The translations under genes were made by a program, and so were the position numbers. A DNA stretch of 6,893 nucleotides from JASMTM01 sp046483075 (GTDB lineage: Bacteria > Thermotogota > Thermotogae > Petrotogales > Kosmotogaceae): positions 1-6,893 of the forward strand of contig JAWODV010000005.1 in the NCBI GenBank assembly GCA_046483075.1. The letters run 5' to 3'. Below are positions 1-6,268 of the stretch, one piece after another. The notes below the pieces were generated by a model. That model was not told the DNA's origin, ran no database searches, and worked only from the letters and a program-made list of their open reading frames with translations. Every line of letters begins with the position of its first letter. The first letter of the stretch is position 1.

Positions 1-68
1 AAAATGGCGCAGCAGAAAGACGGCGACACGTAACCCGACCGGTTGCTGAAATACGGAACCCGCATGCT

Positions 69-212
69 CTATTGCCGGAAGGTTGAAAGGTTTTTTGATT
101 GCACTCTGTTTCCTTGAAAATAACCGTTTTCTGTTGAAATGGAGTAATCAAACACCTGAGCATTCCCGGCGAATGGAATCAAAACGAACAATATAATAAC
201 TAATTTTTTCAT
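69..212 (-). CDS. Short secreted peptide, or 5' end of a broken/recoded exported-protein gene
   Basis: Reading leftward from an ATG at 212-210, the product has 47 residues. It begins MKK, followed by a hydrophobic core (LVIILFVLIPFAG) and the end NAQ, so a signal peptidase I cut after Ala18 would leave Gln19 as first residue. This is a common pattern for exported Bacteroidota proteins. Only about 29 residues follow (VFDYSISTENGYFQGNR..., ending STFRQ) before a TAG stop at 71-69. A start 17 codons further upstream is in frame, but it would put a charged, unlikely stretch ahead of a perfect signal peptide, so I prefer 212. The mature part is too short to assign a function. The frame stays open beyond the TAG to the window edge, and a -1 frame is also open from an A-rich slip site, so this may be the head of a longer, interrupted gene. 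It is divergent from the virion genes. Confidence 0.4.
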   Translation of the reverse strand: MKKLVIILFVLIPFAGNAQVFDYSISTENGYFQGNRVQSKNLSTFRQ

Positions 213-284
213 AATATAAGATTTTATTAATTTTAACATAAATATAAAAAAATTATTGCACAAATACTGAAAATTTTTTAAACT
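213..284. other. Divergent A/T-rich intergenic region
   Basis: This 72-base gap separates the minus-strand signal-peptide gene from the plus-strand virion genes, so it should hold promoters for both. I see no full TTTG / TAnnTTTG pair on the plus strand. On the minus strand, CAAA at 261-264 (TTTG when read leftward) and TAAATATA at 239-246 (TATATTTA) are only 14 bases apart and miss the final G, so this is at best a weak match. There is no Shine-Dalgarno sequence ahead of either start. The plus-strand block may depend on a phage-specific promoter not recognisable here. Confidence 0.4.
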
Positions 285-731
285 ATGGCAAAGATTAACA
301 CAGCAGAAAGAATAGCATTAATGCGGCTTATGCCTGAAAAGACAGGCTTTGCTGACAGAATCGTTGTAAGGGCAATGATTGAAGAGTTAAGTATTGACGA
401 AGAGGAAAAAAATGAAATTGGCCTATACGACATGAAAAACGGCAGTATTGGATGGATGAAGGACAAACAAATTGATTTTAATATCAGTAAAGATCGTGAC
501 AGACTTATCCGCAAGGGAATAACGGAATTTGTTCAATCTGCCGGAATTATTTTAGACGGGTTTTCCCAAAACATTTTTGACAACTTGAAGTGGACAAACA
601 AGGAACTGAAAGAACTTGACAAGGTAGTAGATAAGATGGATAAAAATGAACAAATTACTGAGAGAGTGTTCGATGTGTGTAAGCGAATAAAAGACAAAAT
701 TCCACAAGAAAAATCTCAGACTAAAAAATAG
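285..731 (+). CDS. Hypothetical phage protein, 148 residues, helical
   Basis: I do not recognise a defined domain. The product is charged and probably mostly alpha-helical, with no signal peptide or membrane segment. It opens with MAKINTAERIALMRLMPEKT, has an acidic patch (IDEEEKNEIG, about residues 57-66), a long helical second half (about 86-140) and a Lys-rich end. The pattern of an N-terminal AER..L..L.P box, a LS..EEE segment and a C-terminal helix ending in a terminal-helix box (ITERVFDVCKRI) recalls a widespread group of 120-150 residue phage proteins of unknown role; that resemblance is from memory and weak. It ends in TAG only two bases before the ATG of the giant virion gene, so the two are probably co-transcribed and translationally coupled. 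This also shows that TAG acts as a normal stop here. The start is the first ATG after the A/T-rich gap. Confidence 0.8.
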   Translation: MAKINTAERIALMRLMPEKTGFADRIVVRAMIEELSIDEEEKNEIGLYDMKNGSIGWMKDKQIDFNISKDRDRLIRKGITEFVQSAGIILDGFSQNIFDNLKWTNKELKELDKVVDKMDKNEQITERVFDVCKRIKDKIPQEKSQTKK

Positions 732-733
732 TT

Positions 734-3700
734 ATGGCACAGCAAAATAATCAAATCATAGATCAGATTACATTCCACGGAGGTATGGATCAAGACCGGG
801 ATGAGAAGTATATTGAGAAGGGAGATTATCGCCTCTTGCTCAATGGTATTAAATCGGCGGCCAAATCTCACGGGGTTGTTGAACCCATAAAAGGGACATT
901 ATCTGTTGATTTGAGTGGTACAATTGGTACATATACATGGATTAAAATTGCAGGTTCGGTTTATGATTCTAAAAATGGTGGAATTATTTTGCTTGTCAAA
1001 ACCGACAGTGGTAAAAGCATTGTCAGATACAAAGAAGATGGAACTATTCAAGGATTGACAGTTAACAATACCAACCTTAATTTTGAAGACTCCGCTAAAG
1101 TAAAAATGAGAGGTGATCTTTTGATTTGGCAAGAGAGAGAGAAATCCACGCAAATAATAAACGTGGATGATGCTTTGAATGATACTGTTATTTATGACAG
1201 TGCGGATAAACTCTCTCTTGTTAAAAAACCACCTCTTTATACGATTGAATTTGGTTATGGATATGATCCGGGCTTTCACGGGTCTAATGTGTTTAGGCGA
1301 ATGTTTCAATTCCGCCAGCAATATATTTACCTTGACAATTTGAAATCCTGTTTTGGCAATACAAGTGATATAGCTTTTAACAGTGATGTTTTTGATATTG
1401 AAGACAATGTTATTCAGAAACAAAACACCAAGAATTTTATTGACATACAATTCAACAGCGGAGATGAAACAGTTGAAAAAATAAGAATTGCCGCAAGAGA
1501 AGGCAATCGTAGAAACTGGTTTGAAATTGGCTTAATTGACAAAAGCAACCCCCGTTATGTTCACAGCGAACAAGAGGGCAGTGGAGATGTATCTTATGAA
1601 AATGCTTTAAGTGATAACACAAATTATTATTTCCGGTTTTTCAATACAGGTGGATACATAGCTATTGCCAGGGAGGAAATAGAAAAACCATTTGAATTTA
1701 TGCCCATTCAATCAGATACACTTTCCGAACTTGCCGGTAACAGGATTGTAATGGGTCAAAATATTCATGACTACAAGGATATTAGCATTGGAAGTTTAAA
1801 GATGTCTCCACAATATAGCGGTCTTCCATCTTCGTCAGGGGTGTATAGGTCAATAAAAAGAGGAAGGTATTATCAGGGAGCAATAAGGGCTTTAGATGGA
1901 TACGGGCGTAGTACAGAACCGGTTATTGATGAGAATTTAAAATTTTATGTTGAAGATGCCTATGACACTACTAATGCAGGGATAGTTCAGCTTCTTTGTG
2001 AAAATATTGATACTGTAACTTTTCCAGATTGGGCTGAGAAATACCAGTTTTTACTTACTTCTCCTTACATTCCTTTTATACAGATTCCTATTTTATATGC
2101 TGATCAATACAGAGATGCAGATGGGGAAACAGATGGAACCATTGCTCTCTTAATAGGATTCACTATTGATGCTCTTAATGACAAAATTAATGATGATATT
2201 GAAGAGACAAAGAAAGAGTTGGAAAATGTAAAAGAAGAAATAAACCAATTAACAGGAGGAATTGAAGTATCTGAAAGTGATAATGAATATCCAGAAGGAC
2301 AAAAAATAATTAAAACATCACGCAAATTAAGTGATGAGTCTTATGATCAACTTTTCTCACTTCGCGACGAAAAAGAGGAACTGGAAAAGGATATTGAAAG
2401 TTTAAAAAGAGAACTTGGAAATTCTTACAAAAAAGCACTGGCTAATCTTCGTCAATATGATATAAACAGAAATGATCGAATAAGACTTTTAAAGAAAGAT
2501 TTTGTCAGCGATACTTATGTAGATCAGTCATTAGACCTTCAAATTCTTGATGTACTTGATGAAAATGCTTATTATGATCAGGCTATTGGAGATTATAGTA
2601 CACAAAGTGGTCTGTGGCTCAAAGTTAACTCACCTGAGCTTGATGGATATACATTAAATGATGTTAAACAATCAAGTGAAGGTTGGGAAAAAATAATTAG
2701 TGAGGCCACCGGGACATTAAGATATGATCATGGTGTTGCAGTGGATACAAGTGACAATTTATATATTATAGGTGGTTTTAGTAGCAATCAGGGGTTTTTG
2801 AATGATGTATGGAAATCAACTGATGGAGGTGAAACATGGACAAAACAAACATCTTCTGCTTGGTCGAGTGGTAGAGCTAGATTTGCTACTATTATGGACG
2901 AGGATAGAATATATGTTATGGGTGGAGAAACAGGTAGTGGATATTCTGATGAAGTTTACTATTCTGACGATGAGGGGGCAAATTGGACTCTTGTTGGTTC
3001 TGCTGATTGGTCAGCTAGGATAGGTCATGATGGTATAAAAACATCCGGAGGAAGATTTTTTATTATGGGTGGCCGAGATGGAAGCAATGATTATCTTCAA
3101 GATGTTTGGTATAACGATGATCCTGTAAATAATGTATGGACAGAAATTAGTTATGGAACAGATGAAGTTTGGTCAGCCAGAAGAGATCACTTGACATTGG
3201 TTAACTCTAATGGTCGTGTATTTGTTATAGGTGGTAAAGAAGTAGAAAGTGGTAGTAGAGAAAATGATGATTACAATCCAGGTTATTTAGATGATGTTTG
3301 GTACAATGATGATCCTGTTAACAATATATGGACACAATCAAACAGTGATGCTGAATGGGGTTATAAGGCCGATACTAGATATGTAGATGAAGGAAGAACC
3401 AAACATGCGGGAGCTATTGCTTCTGATAATAAAATGATTATAATGGGCGGTCATTATGGACGACCTACTCATCCTCTCAGTGATGTGTGGGTTTGTTTTG
3501 ATAATAAAGGAGAATTTTGGTATCAATCTGAAGAATCTGTCGGTTGGGACGGGAGACATAGTTTTAGTGTTGGTATAGATTCAAATGATAGCTTATATGT
3601 AATTGGAGGTAGTACGACAACACAAGCAGGTGCAGATGATGTTTGGTACAATCCGGGAGATATTTCAGGACTTCAATGGATTAATTCTTTGGCTGAAATT

Positions 3701-5050
3701 TATAAACCTTCTTATTCTGATTCCCCCAATCGTTTTTATGAGATAAGTGGAGTTTATGATGTCTCAGATACAACGAACAAAACTTTTAACCCGGCCAATT
3801 GTTTTCTTAAAAAACGTAAATTTTACTCGGGGGGTTCTATGTTTGTTAAAGGAACACAATCTGAGACGTGGATTGAAGATGCTCACCTGACACATGATTT
3901 TAGAAGTGACAATTATACAATAGGGAGGGCTTTTATTAGAACCGGTATTGAAAAAGGTATATCTCATCCCAGTATTGTTTATACCAATCCTCATTTTATA
4001 GGTACACAAATAAACGGTCTTTCACAGGCCAATTATAGTAATGTAGCTTATTTGCCCGATGAATATGGCAATATTTATTCTTTGCAAAACCAGGCAGGAA
4101 TACTTAAAGTAATACAAGCCCATCGAGTGACCGCATTTTATCAGACCGAAAACAGAATTTTGGGAAGGAGCCAAGAATTTCAAAGTAACTATGGAAGTGT
4201 GCATCCGGCTACAATCGTTCAATCTCCTAAAGGCTATATTTATGGGTTTGATGTTTACCGACAAACCCCGTGGAGAGACACGGGAAATGGTATTCATCCA
4301 CTGGCAGGTAAAGCCTCGGTAGGTCAAAATGTAGTGGATTATAAAATGGAATATTTTTTCAACCGGATGGCACGTCAACTTAGAAGTAGAGGAAATACAG
4401 AAGGAAGTAATGATGTAGTGGCCGGTTTTGATACCAACGAAAATTTTTATTACCTTTCTTTTGTCAATAATATTGAAGATGAAGGAAGTGAAGCAGCAGC
4501 AGGGATGGGAACAGAATATTATAATACAGCTATATTTAGTGAACATGATAACAGGTGGATAGGATTTGTAAACATTATTCCGCAGAAATACGGCTGGGGT
4601 GAAAACATGTTGCTTTCTTCAAACGGAAGTAAGCTGTGGCTGCACAATTCTGATGATGTGGACAGGTTAAGTTTGTATGGAAGTGCTAGTTCACTTGTAA
4701 TAGAAATTGTCTCCAATGAAGCGGCCAATGTAATAAAGGTTTTTGAAGGGCTGCGTTTGCACTCTTCTGCTAAAATGACAATAGACCCAATTACTATACC
4801 TTCGACAGACACATCCAGCGGCAGGGAAATGCGCAGTAAGTTAACTGAAACACTTTTGAAAGAGCGAGGTGGAGTATATGAAAGTGAGCTGCTTAAAAAT
4901 ATGCGTACCACGTCAAATTCGGATAAAATCAATGAACTTTTTGTCGGTGATGAAATGCGTGGATTTACTTGTCAATTGCGATTAATTTCTTCTGAGACAG
5001 AAAAATTTGAGCTTTTTAAAATTGATATAATCAGTACCAAAAGTTTTTAA
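734..5050 (+). CDS. crAss-like phage stabilization (tail nozzle/muzzle-type) protein with inserted coiled coil and kelch propeller
   Basis: This is a 1438-residue virion protein without signal peptide. Blocks I associate with crAss-like stabilization proteins are: residues 12-55, with FHGGMDQD, GDYRLLLNG and GVVEPIKG; residues 188-200, RRMFQFRQQYIYL; residues 247-256, VEKIRIAARE; residues 332-341, ELAGNRIVMG; and a C-terminus with MRGF (1408-1411) and FELFKIDIIS. Such proteins are thought to form the distal tail tube below the portal and ring proteins, like the P22 gp10 / T7 gp12 nozzle. Two added modules interrupt the scaffold: a heptad-like charged helical region (about 482-578) and a six-repeat kelch propeller (about 650-985). 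Without residues 482-985, about 930 residues remain. The modules are probably exposed and could bind a receptor or capsular glycan on the host; that role is inferred. The ATG at 734 follows the previous stop by two bases, with only A-rich sequence and no Shine-Dalgarno. The gene ends in TAA. Alternative: an unrelated large podovirus tail protein with similar architecture. Confidence 0.75.
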   Translation: MAQQNNQIIDQITFHGGMDQDRDEKYIEKGDYRLLLNGIKSAAKSHGVVEPIKGTLSVDLSGTIGTYTWIKIAGSVYDSKNGGIILLVKTDSGKSIVRYKEDGTIQGLTVNNTNLNFEDSAKVKMRGDLLIWQEREKSTQIINVDDALNDTVIYDSADKLSLVKKPPLYTIEFGYGYDPGFHGSNVFRRMFQFRQQYIYLDNLKSCFGNTSDIAFNSDVFDIEDNVIQKQNTKNFIDIQFNSGDETVEKIRIAAREGNRRNWFEIGLIDKSNPRYVHSEQEGSGDVSYENALSDNTNYYFRFFNTGGYIAIAREEIEKPFEFMPIQSDTLSELAGNRIVMGQNIHDYKDISIGSLKMSPQYSGLPSSSGVYRSIKRGRYYQGAIRALDGYGRSTEPVIDENLKFYVEDAYDTTNAGIVQLLCENIDTVTFPDWAEKYQFLLTSPYIPFIQIPILYADQYRDADGETDGTIALLIGFTIDALNDKINDDIEETKKELENVKEEINQLTGGIEVSESDNEYPEGQKIIKTSRKLSDESYDQLFSLRDEKEELEKDIESLKRELGNSYKKALANLRQYDINRNDRIRLLKKDFVSDTYVDQSLDLQILDVLDENAYYDQAIGDYSTQSGLWLKVNSPELDGYTLNDVKQSSEGWEKIISEATGTLRYDHGVAVDTSDNLYIIGGFSSNQGFLNDVWKSTDGGETWTKQTSSAWSSGRARFATIMDEDRIYVMGGETGSGYSDEVYYSDDEGANWTLVGSADWSARIGHDGIKTSGGRFFIMGGRDGSNDYLQDVWYNDDPVNNVWTEISYGTDEVWSARRDHLTLVNSNGRVFVIGGKEVESGSRENDDYNPGYLDDVWYNDDPVNNIWTQSNSDAEWGYKADTRYVDEGRTKHAGAIASDNKMIIMGGHYGRPTHPLSDVWVCFDNKGEFWYQSEESVGWDGRHSFSVGIDSNDSLYVIGGSTTTQAGADDVWYNPGDISGLQWINSLAEIYKPSYSDSPNRFYEISGVYDVSDTTNKTFNPANCFLKKRKFYSGGSMFVKGTQSETWIEDAHLTHDFRSDNYTIGRAFIRTGIEKGISHPSIVYTNPHFIGTQINGLSQANYSNVAYLPDEYGNIYSLQNQAGILKVIQAHRVTAFYQTENRILGRSQEFQSNYGSVHPATIVQSPKGYIYGFDVYRQTPWRDTGNGIHPLAGKASVGQNVVDYKMEYFFNRMARQLRSRGNTEGSNDVVAGFDTNENFYYLSFVNNIEDEGSEAAAGMGTEYYNTAIFSEHDNRWIGFVNIIPQKYGWGENMLLSSNGSKLWLHNSDDVDRLSLYGSASSLVIEIVSNEAANVIKVFEGLRLHSSAKMTIDPITIPSTDTSSGREMRSKLTETLLKERGGVYESELLKNMRTTSNSDKINELFVGDEMRGFTCQLRLISSETEKFELFKIDIISTKSF
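2177..2467 (+). other. Predicted coiled-coil hairpin inside the stabilization-type protein
   Basis: This stretch encodes about residues 482-578. It is rich in Glu, Lys, Asp and Leu/Ile with heptad-like spacing. The first helix runs from NDKINDDIEETKKELENV to about residue 511. A Gly/Ser/Asn-rich turn follows (TGGIEVSESDNEYPEG), and then a second helix contains RDEKEELEKDIESLKREL and continues to about 578. Two helices joined by a loop suggest an antiparallel hairpin that lifts the following propeller away from the tail tube. The base composition here is more A/T-rich than the flanking conserved parts, which fits a later insertion. Confidence 0.6.
2681..3694 (+). repeat. Six kelch-type propeller repeats within the stabilization-type protein
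   Basis: The encoded segment (about residues 650-986) has six Gly-Gly kelch signatures, each after a hydrophobic strand: YIIGG (GG at 680-681), YVMGG (730-731), FIMGG (779-780), FVIGG (833-834), IIMGG (905-906) and YVIGG (958-959). Spacing is 50, 49, 54, 72 and 53 residues. After each GG come a DVW or EVY strand and a second Trp strand (ETW, ANW, NVW, NIW, EFW, LQW), then an Arg-His/Arg-Asp type start of the next repeat (ARR-DH, GRH). An extra Trp strand (GWEKI, from 650) precedes the first repeat and could close the ring. Repeats 1 and 2 also contain exact Asp-boxes, STDGGETW (695-702) and SDDEGANW (744-751). Kelch propellers bind proteins or, as in galactose oxidase, act on sugars; no catalytic residues are evident here. 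Confidence 0.8.
3101..3333 (+). repeat. Near-identical DNA in kelch repeats 3 and 4
   Basis: Positions 3101-3141 and 3293-3333 (41 bases each, 192 bases apart, in frame) match at 36 positions by hand alignment. Both encode DVWYNDDPVNN followed by Val or Ile, then Trp-Thr. Four of the five differences are silent; the fifth gives the Val/Ile change. Other repeats share only the protein pattern, so repeats 3 and 4 look like a more recent duplication or a pair kept alike by gene conversion. The start of the motif (DDVWYN) also recurs in repeat 6. Confidence 0.8.
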
Positions 5051-5055
5051 TTATT
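5033..5055 (+). repeat. Left copy of imperfect direct repeat flanking the homing endonuclease gene
   Basis: The last codons of the stabilization-type gene and the gap before the endonuclease read AGTAC, then CAAA, then AGTTTTTAATTATT. The region just after the endonuclease (6205-6223) reads AGTAC, then AATTTTTAATGATT, with the four-base CAAA absent. Seventeen of 19 aligned bases agree. This may be a trace of how the endonuclease gene arrived, but the sequence is A/T-rich and chance is possible. Confidence 0.35.
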
Positions 5056-6195
5056 ATGATGAATATAAAATTAACAGATAAAGATAAAATGTCAATAATT
5101 AAAATGTTTAATACTGGAAACTATTCTTATGCTGATTTGAGTAGAAAATTCAATGTTTCTTCACCAACAATTCGTGAACTAATTGTAAGAAGAAAAAAAG
5201 GAATTAATAAAGGTAATTTAACAGATAAACAAAAAGTAGAATTATGTGAATTGTATAAAACTGGAAGATATTCTACAAATGATTTAGCAAAATTATATAA
5301 TACTTCACAAGCCAATATACAAAGACTTTTAAAAAATAGAAATATTAAACCATTAAAAAGTAATAGCGAATGGAGTAGAAAATATAATTTAAATGAAAAT
5401 TATTTTGATAAAATAGATTCAGAAGATAAGGCTTATTTTTTGGGACTTTTGTATGCTGATGGTTGTAATTATTATGAAAAAGGAAATTCTATTTCTATTA
5501 ATTTACAAGAAGAAGATAAATATATTTTAGATAAATTTAGAAAATTAATAAACACAGATAAACCTTTATATTATAAAAAACCAAGGAAAGAAAATCATAA
5601 AGGATTATATTCACTTTATATAAATAGTGAACATATTAGTTTTAAATTAATTAAATTAGGGATGTGGAGTGCAAAAGCTCATACATTGAAATTTCCTACT
5701 AATAATCAAGTACCTAAAAAATTAATAAAACATTTCATAAGAGGGTATTTTGATGGTGATGGAAGTGTAGAATCTAAATGGAGGTCTAGTTTAATGTCTA
5801 GTAAATATTTTTGTACAACTTTACAAGATTATTTATTTAAAAATTATCAAATAATTTCAAAATTGAAAAAAAGATTTCCTGATCAAATTGATAGTTCAGT
5901 ATCTTTAATTTTTGAAGGGAAATTAGAATCTAACAAGTTTCTTAATTTAATATATAAAGATGCTACTATATATCTTGAACGAAAATATAATAAGTATATA
6001 AACAATTTAAATGATAAAAGCAAAAGAGGTAAAATTGGAGAAGAACATCCAAACCACAAATTGACTTGGAAACAAGTACATGCTATAAGAAAAGAATATA
6101 GAAAAAATGTTATTACTCAAAGAGAATTAGGCAAAAAATATCATATAACTCAGTGGGAAATATCTAATATTATCAATTATAAAAATTGGGTATGA
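5056..6195 (+). CDS. Free-standing LAGLIDADG homing endonuclease with helix-turn-helix domains at both ends
   Basis: This 379-residue protein is predicted to make a site-specific double-strand break that promotes copying of its own gene into alleles lacking it. Two LAGLIDADG helices are visible: FLGLLYADG (128-136, acidic Asp135) and FIRGYFDGDG (227-236, acidic Asp235). They are 100 residues apart, as expected for a single-chain enzyme, and both metal-binding Asp residues are intact. The N-terminus carries two helix-turn-helix units (about 6-45, with YADLSRKFNVSSPTIREL; about 55-95, with STNDLAKLYNTSQANIQRLL). The C-terminus (about 331-379) carries another, with LTWKQVHAIRKEY and ITQRELGKKYHITQWEIS, of the kind appended to phage homing endonucleases. 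Two ATGs (5056, 5059) follow the previous stop by five and eight bases; either may be used. Sampled lines are about 23% G+C, far below the neighbours, indicating transfer. It sits between virion genes, not inside one, so it is not an intein, and no intron structure is seen. Confidence 0.9.
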   Translation: MMNIKLTDKDKMSIIKMFNTGNYSYADLSRKFNVSSPTIRELIVRRKKGINKGNLTDKQKVELCELYKTGRYSTNDLAKLYNTSQANIQRLLKNRNIKPLKSNSEWSRKYNLNENYFDKIDSEDKAYFLGLLYADGCNYYEKGNSISINLQEEDKYILDKFRKLINTDKPLYYKKPRKENHKGLYSLYINSEHISFKLIKLGMWSAKAHTLKFPTNNQVPKKLIKHFIRGYFDGDGSVESKWRSSLMSSKYFCTTLQDYLFKNYQIISKLKKRFPDQIDSSVSLIFEGKLESNKFLNLIYKDATIYLERKYNKYINNLNDKSKRGKIGEEHPNHKLTWKQVHAIRKEYRKNVITQRELGKKYHITQWEISNIINYKNWV

Positions 6196-6204
6196 TAATT
6201 TCTA

Positions 6205-6223
6205 AGTACAATTTTTAATGATT
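6205..6223 (+). repeat. Right copy of imperfect direct repeat flanking the homing endonuclease gene
   Basis: This is the partner of the sequence at 5033-5055, starting ten bases after the endonuclease stop. The shared core is AGTAC plus A-A/G-TTTTTAAT-T/G-ATT. The copy overlaps the start of the downstream promoter region. Confidence 0.35.
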
Positions 6224-6254
6224 TTGTATATTTGTAATTTTTAATAACTTTGTA
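6210..6254 (+). repeat. Two tandem copies of a 19-base A/T-rich sequence
   Basis: Positions 6210-6228 and 6236-6254 differ at only two of 19 bases (shared outline AATTTTTAAT, three variable-region bases, TTTGTA) and are offset by 26 bases. The offset equals the distance between the -33 and -7 TTTG elements of the promoter here, so each copy supplies one element. Confidence 0.6.
6223..6252 (+). promoter_or_regulatory. Bacteroidota primary sigma-factor type promoter
   Basis: TTTG at 6223-6226 is followed, after 18 bases, by TAACTTTG at 6245-6252. This matches the known Bacteroidota consensus of TTTG near -33 and TAnnTTTG near -7, with spacing in the usual range. Transcription would start around 6257-6260, leaving a leader of only about 10 bases before the ATG at 6269. 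It lies in the 73-base gap after the endonuclease and would drive the next virion gene independently. Confidence 0.65.
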
Positions 6255-6268
6255 AAAATCATAAGACT

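Noticed and set aside
4..33. ATG at 4 giving MAQQ..., like the start of the 734 gene
   Set aside because: Stops after nine codons; the four-residue match is most likely coincidence.
3..86. Plus-strand open frame entering from the left edge and ending at TGA 84-86
   Set aside because: Only 27 codons, Arg-rich without recognisable pattern; the opposite strand has a better candidate gene.
261..300. Minus-strand promoter made of TTTG near 288-292 and AGTATTTG near 261-268
   Set aside because: The spacing is about right, but the -7 element lacks the required TA at its start; too weak to list as a feature.
899..1450. 183-codon minus-strand open frame inside the giant gene
   Set aside because: Shadow of the 734-5050 gene: no recognisable motif, odd composition, and the plus-strand frame is continuous and family-like.
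2802..3023. 73-codon plus-strand open frame in the kelch region
   Set aside because: Out-of-frame reading of repeated GGT/GAT/TGG-rich DNA; the main frame shows clear kelch signatures.
4022..4932. Two overlapping minus-strand open frames (4022-4546 and 4519-4932)
   Set aside because: Antisense shadows of the conserved C-terminal part of the stabilization-type protein; no start context or domain.
5056..6195. Intein or group I intron carrying the endonuclease
   Set aside because: The endonuclease has its own start and stop between complete genes; the upstream gene ends normally with TAA, and no splice motifs or intron core elements were seen.
6196..6222. Terminator after the endonuclease gene
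   Set aside because: The region is A/T-rich, but no stable G+C-bearing stem followed by a T run is present.
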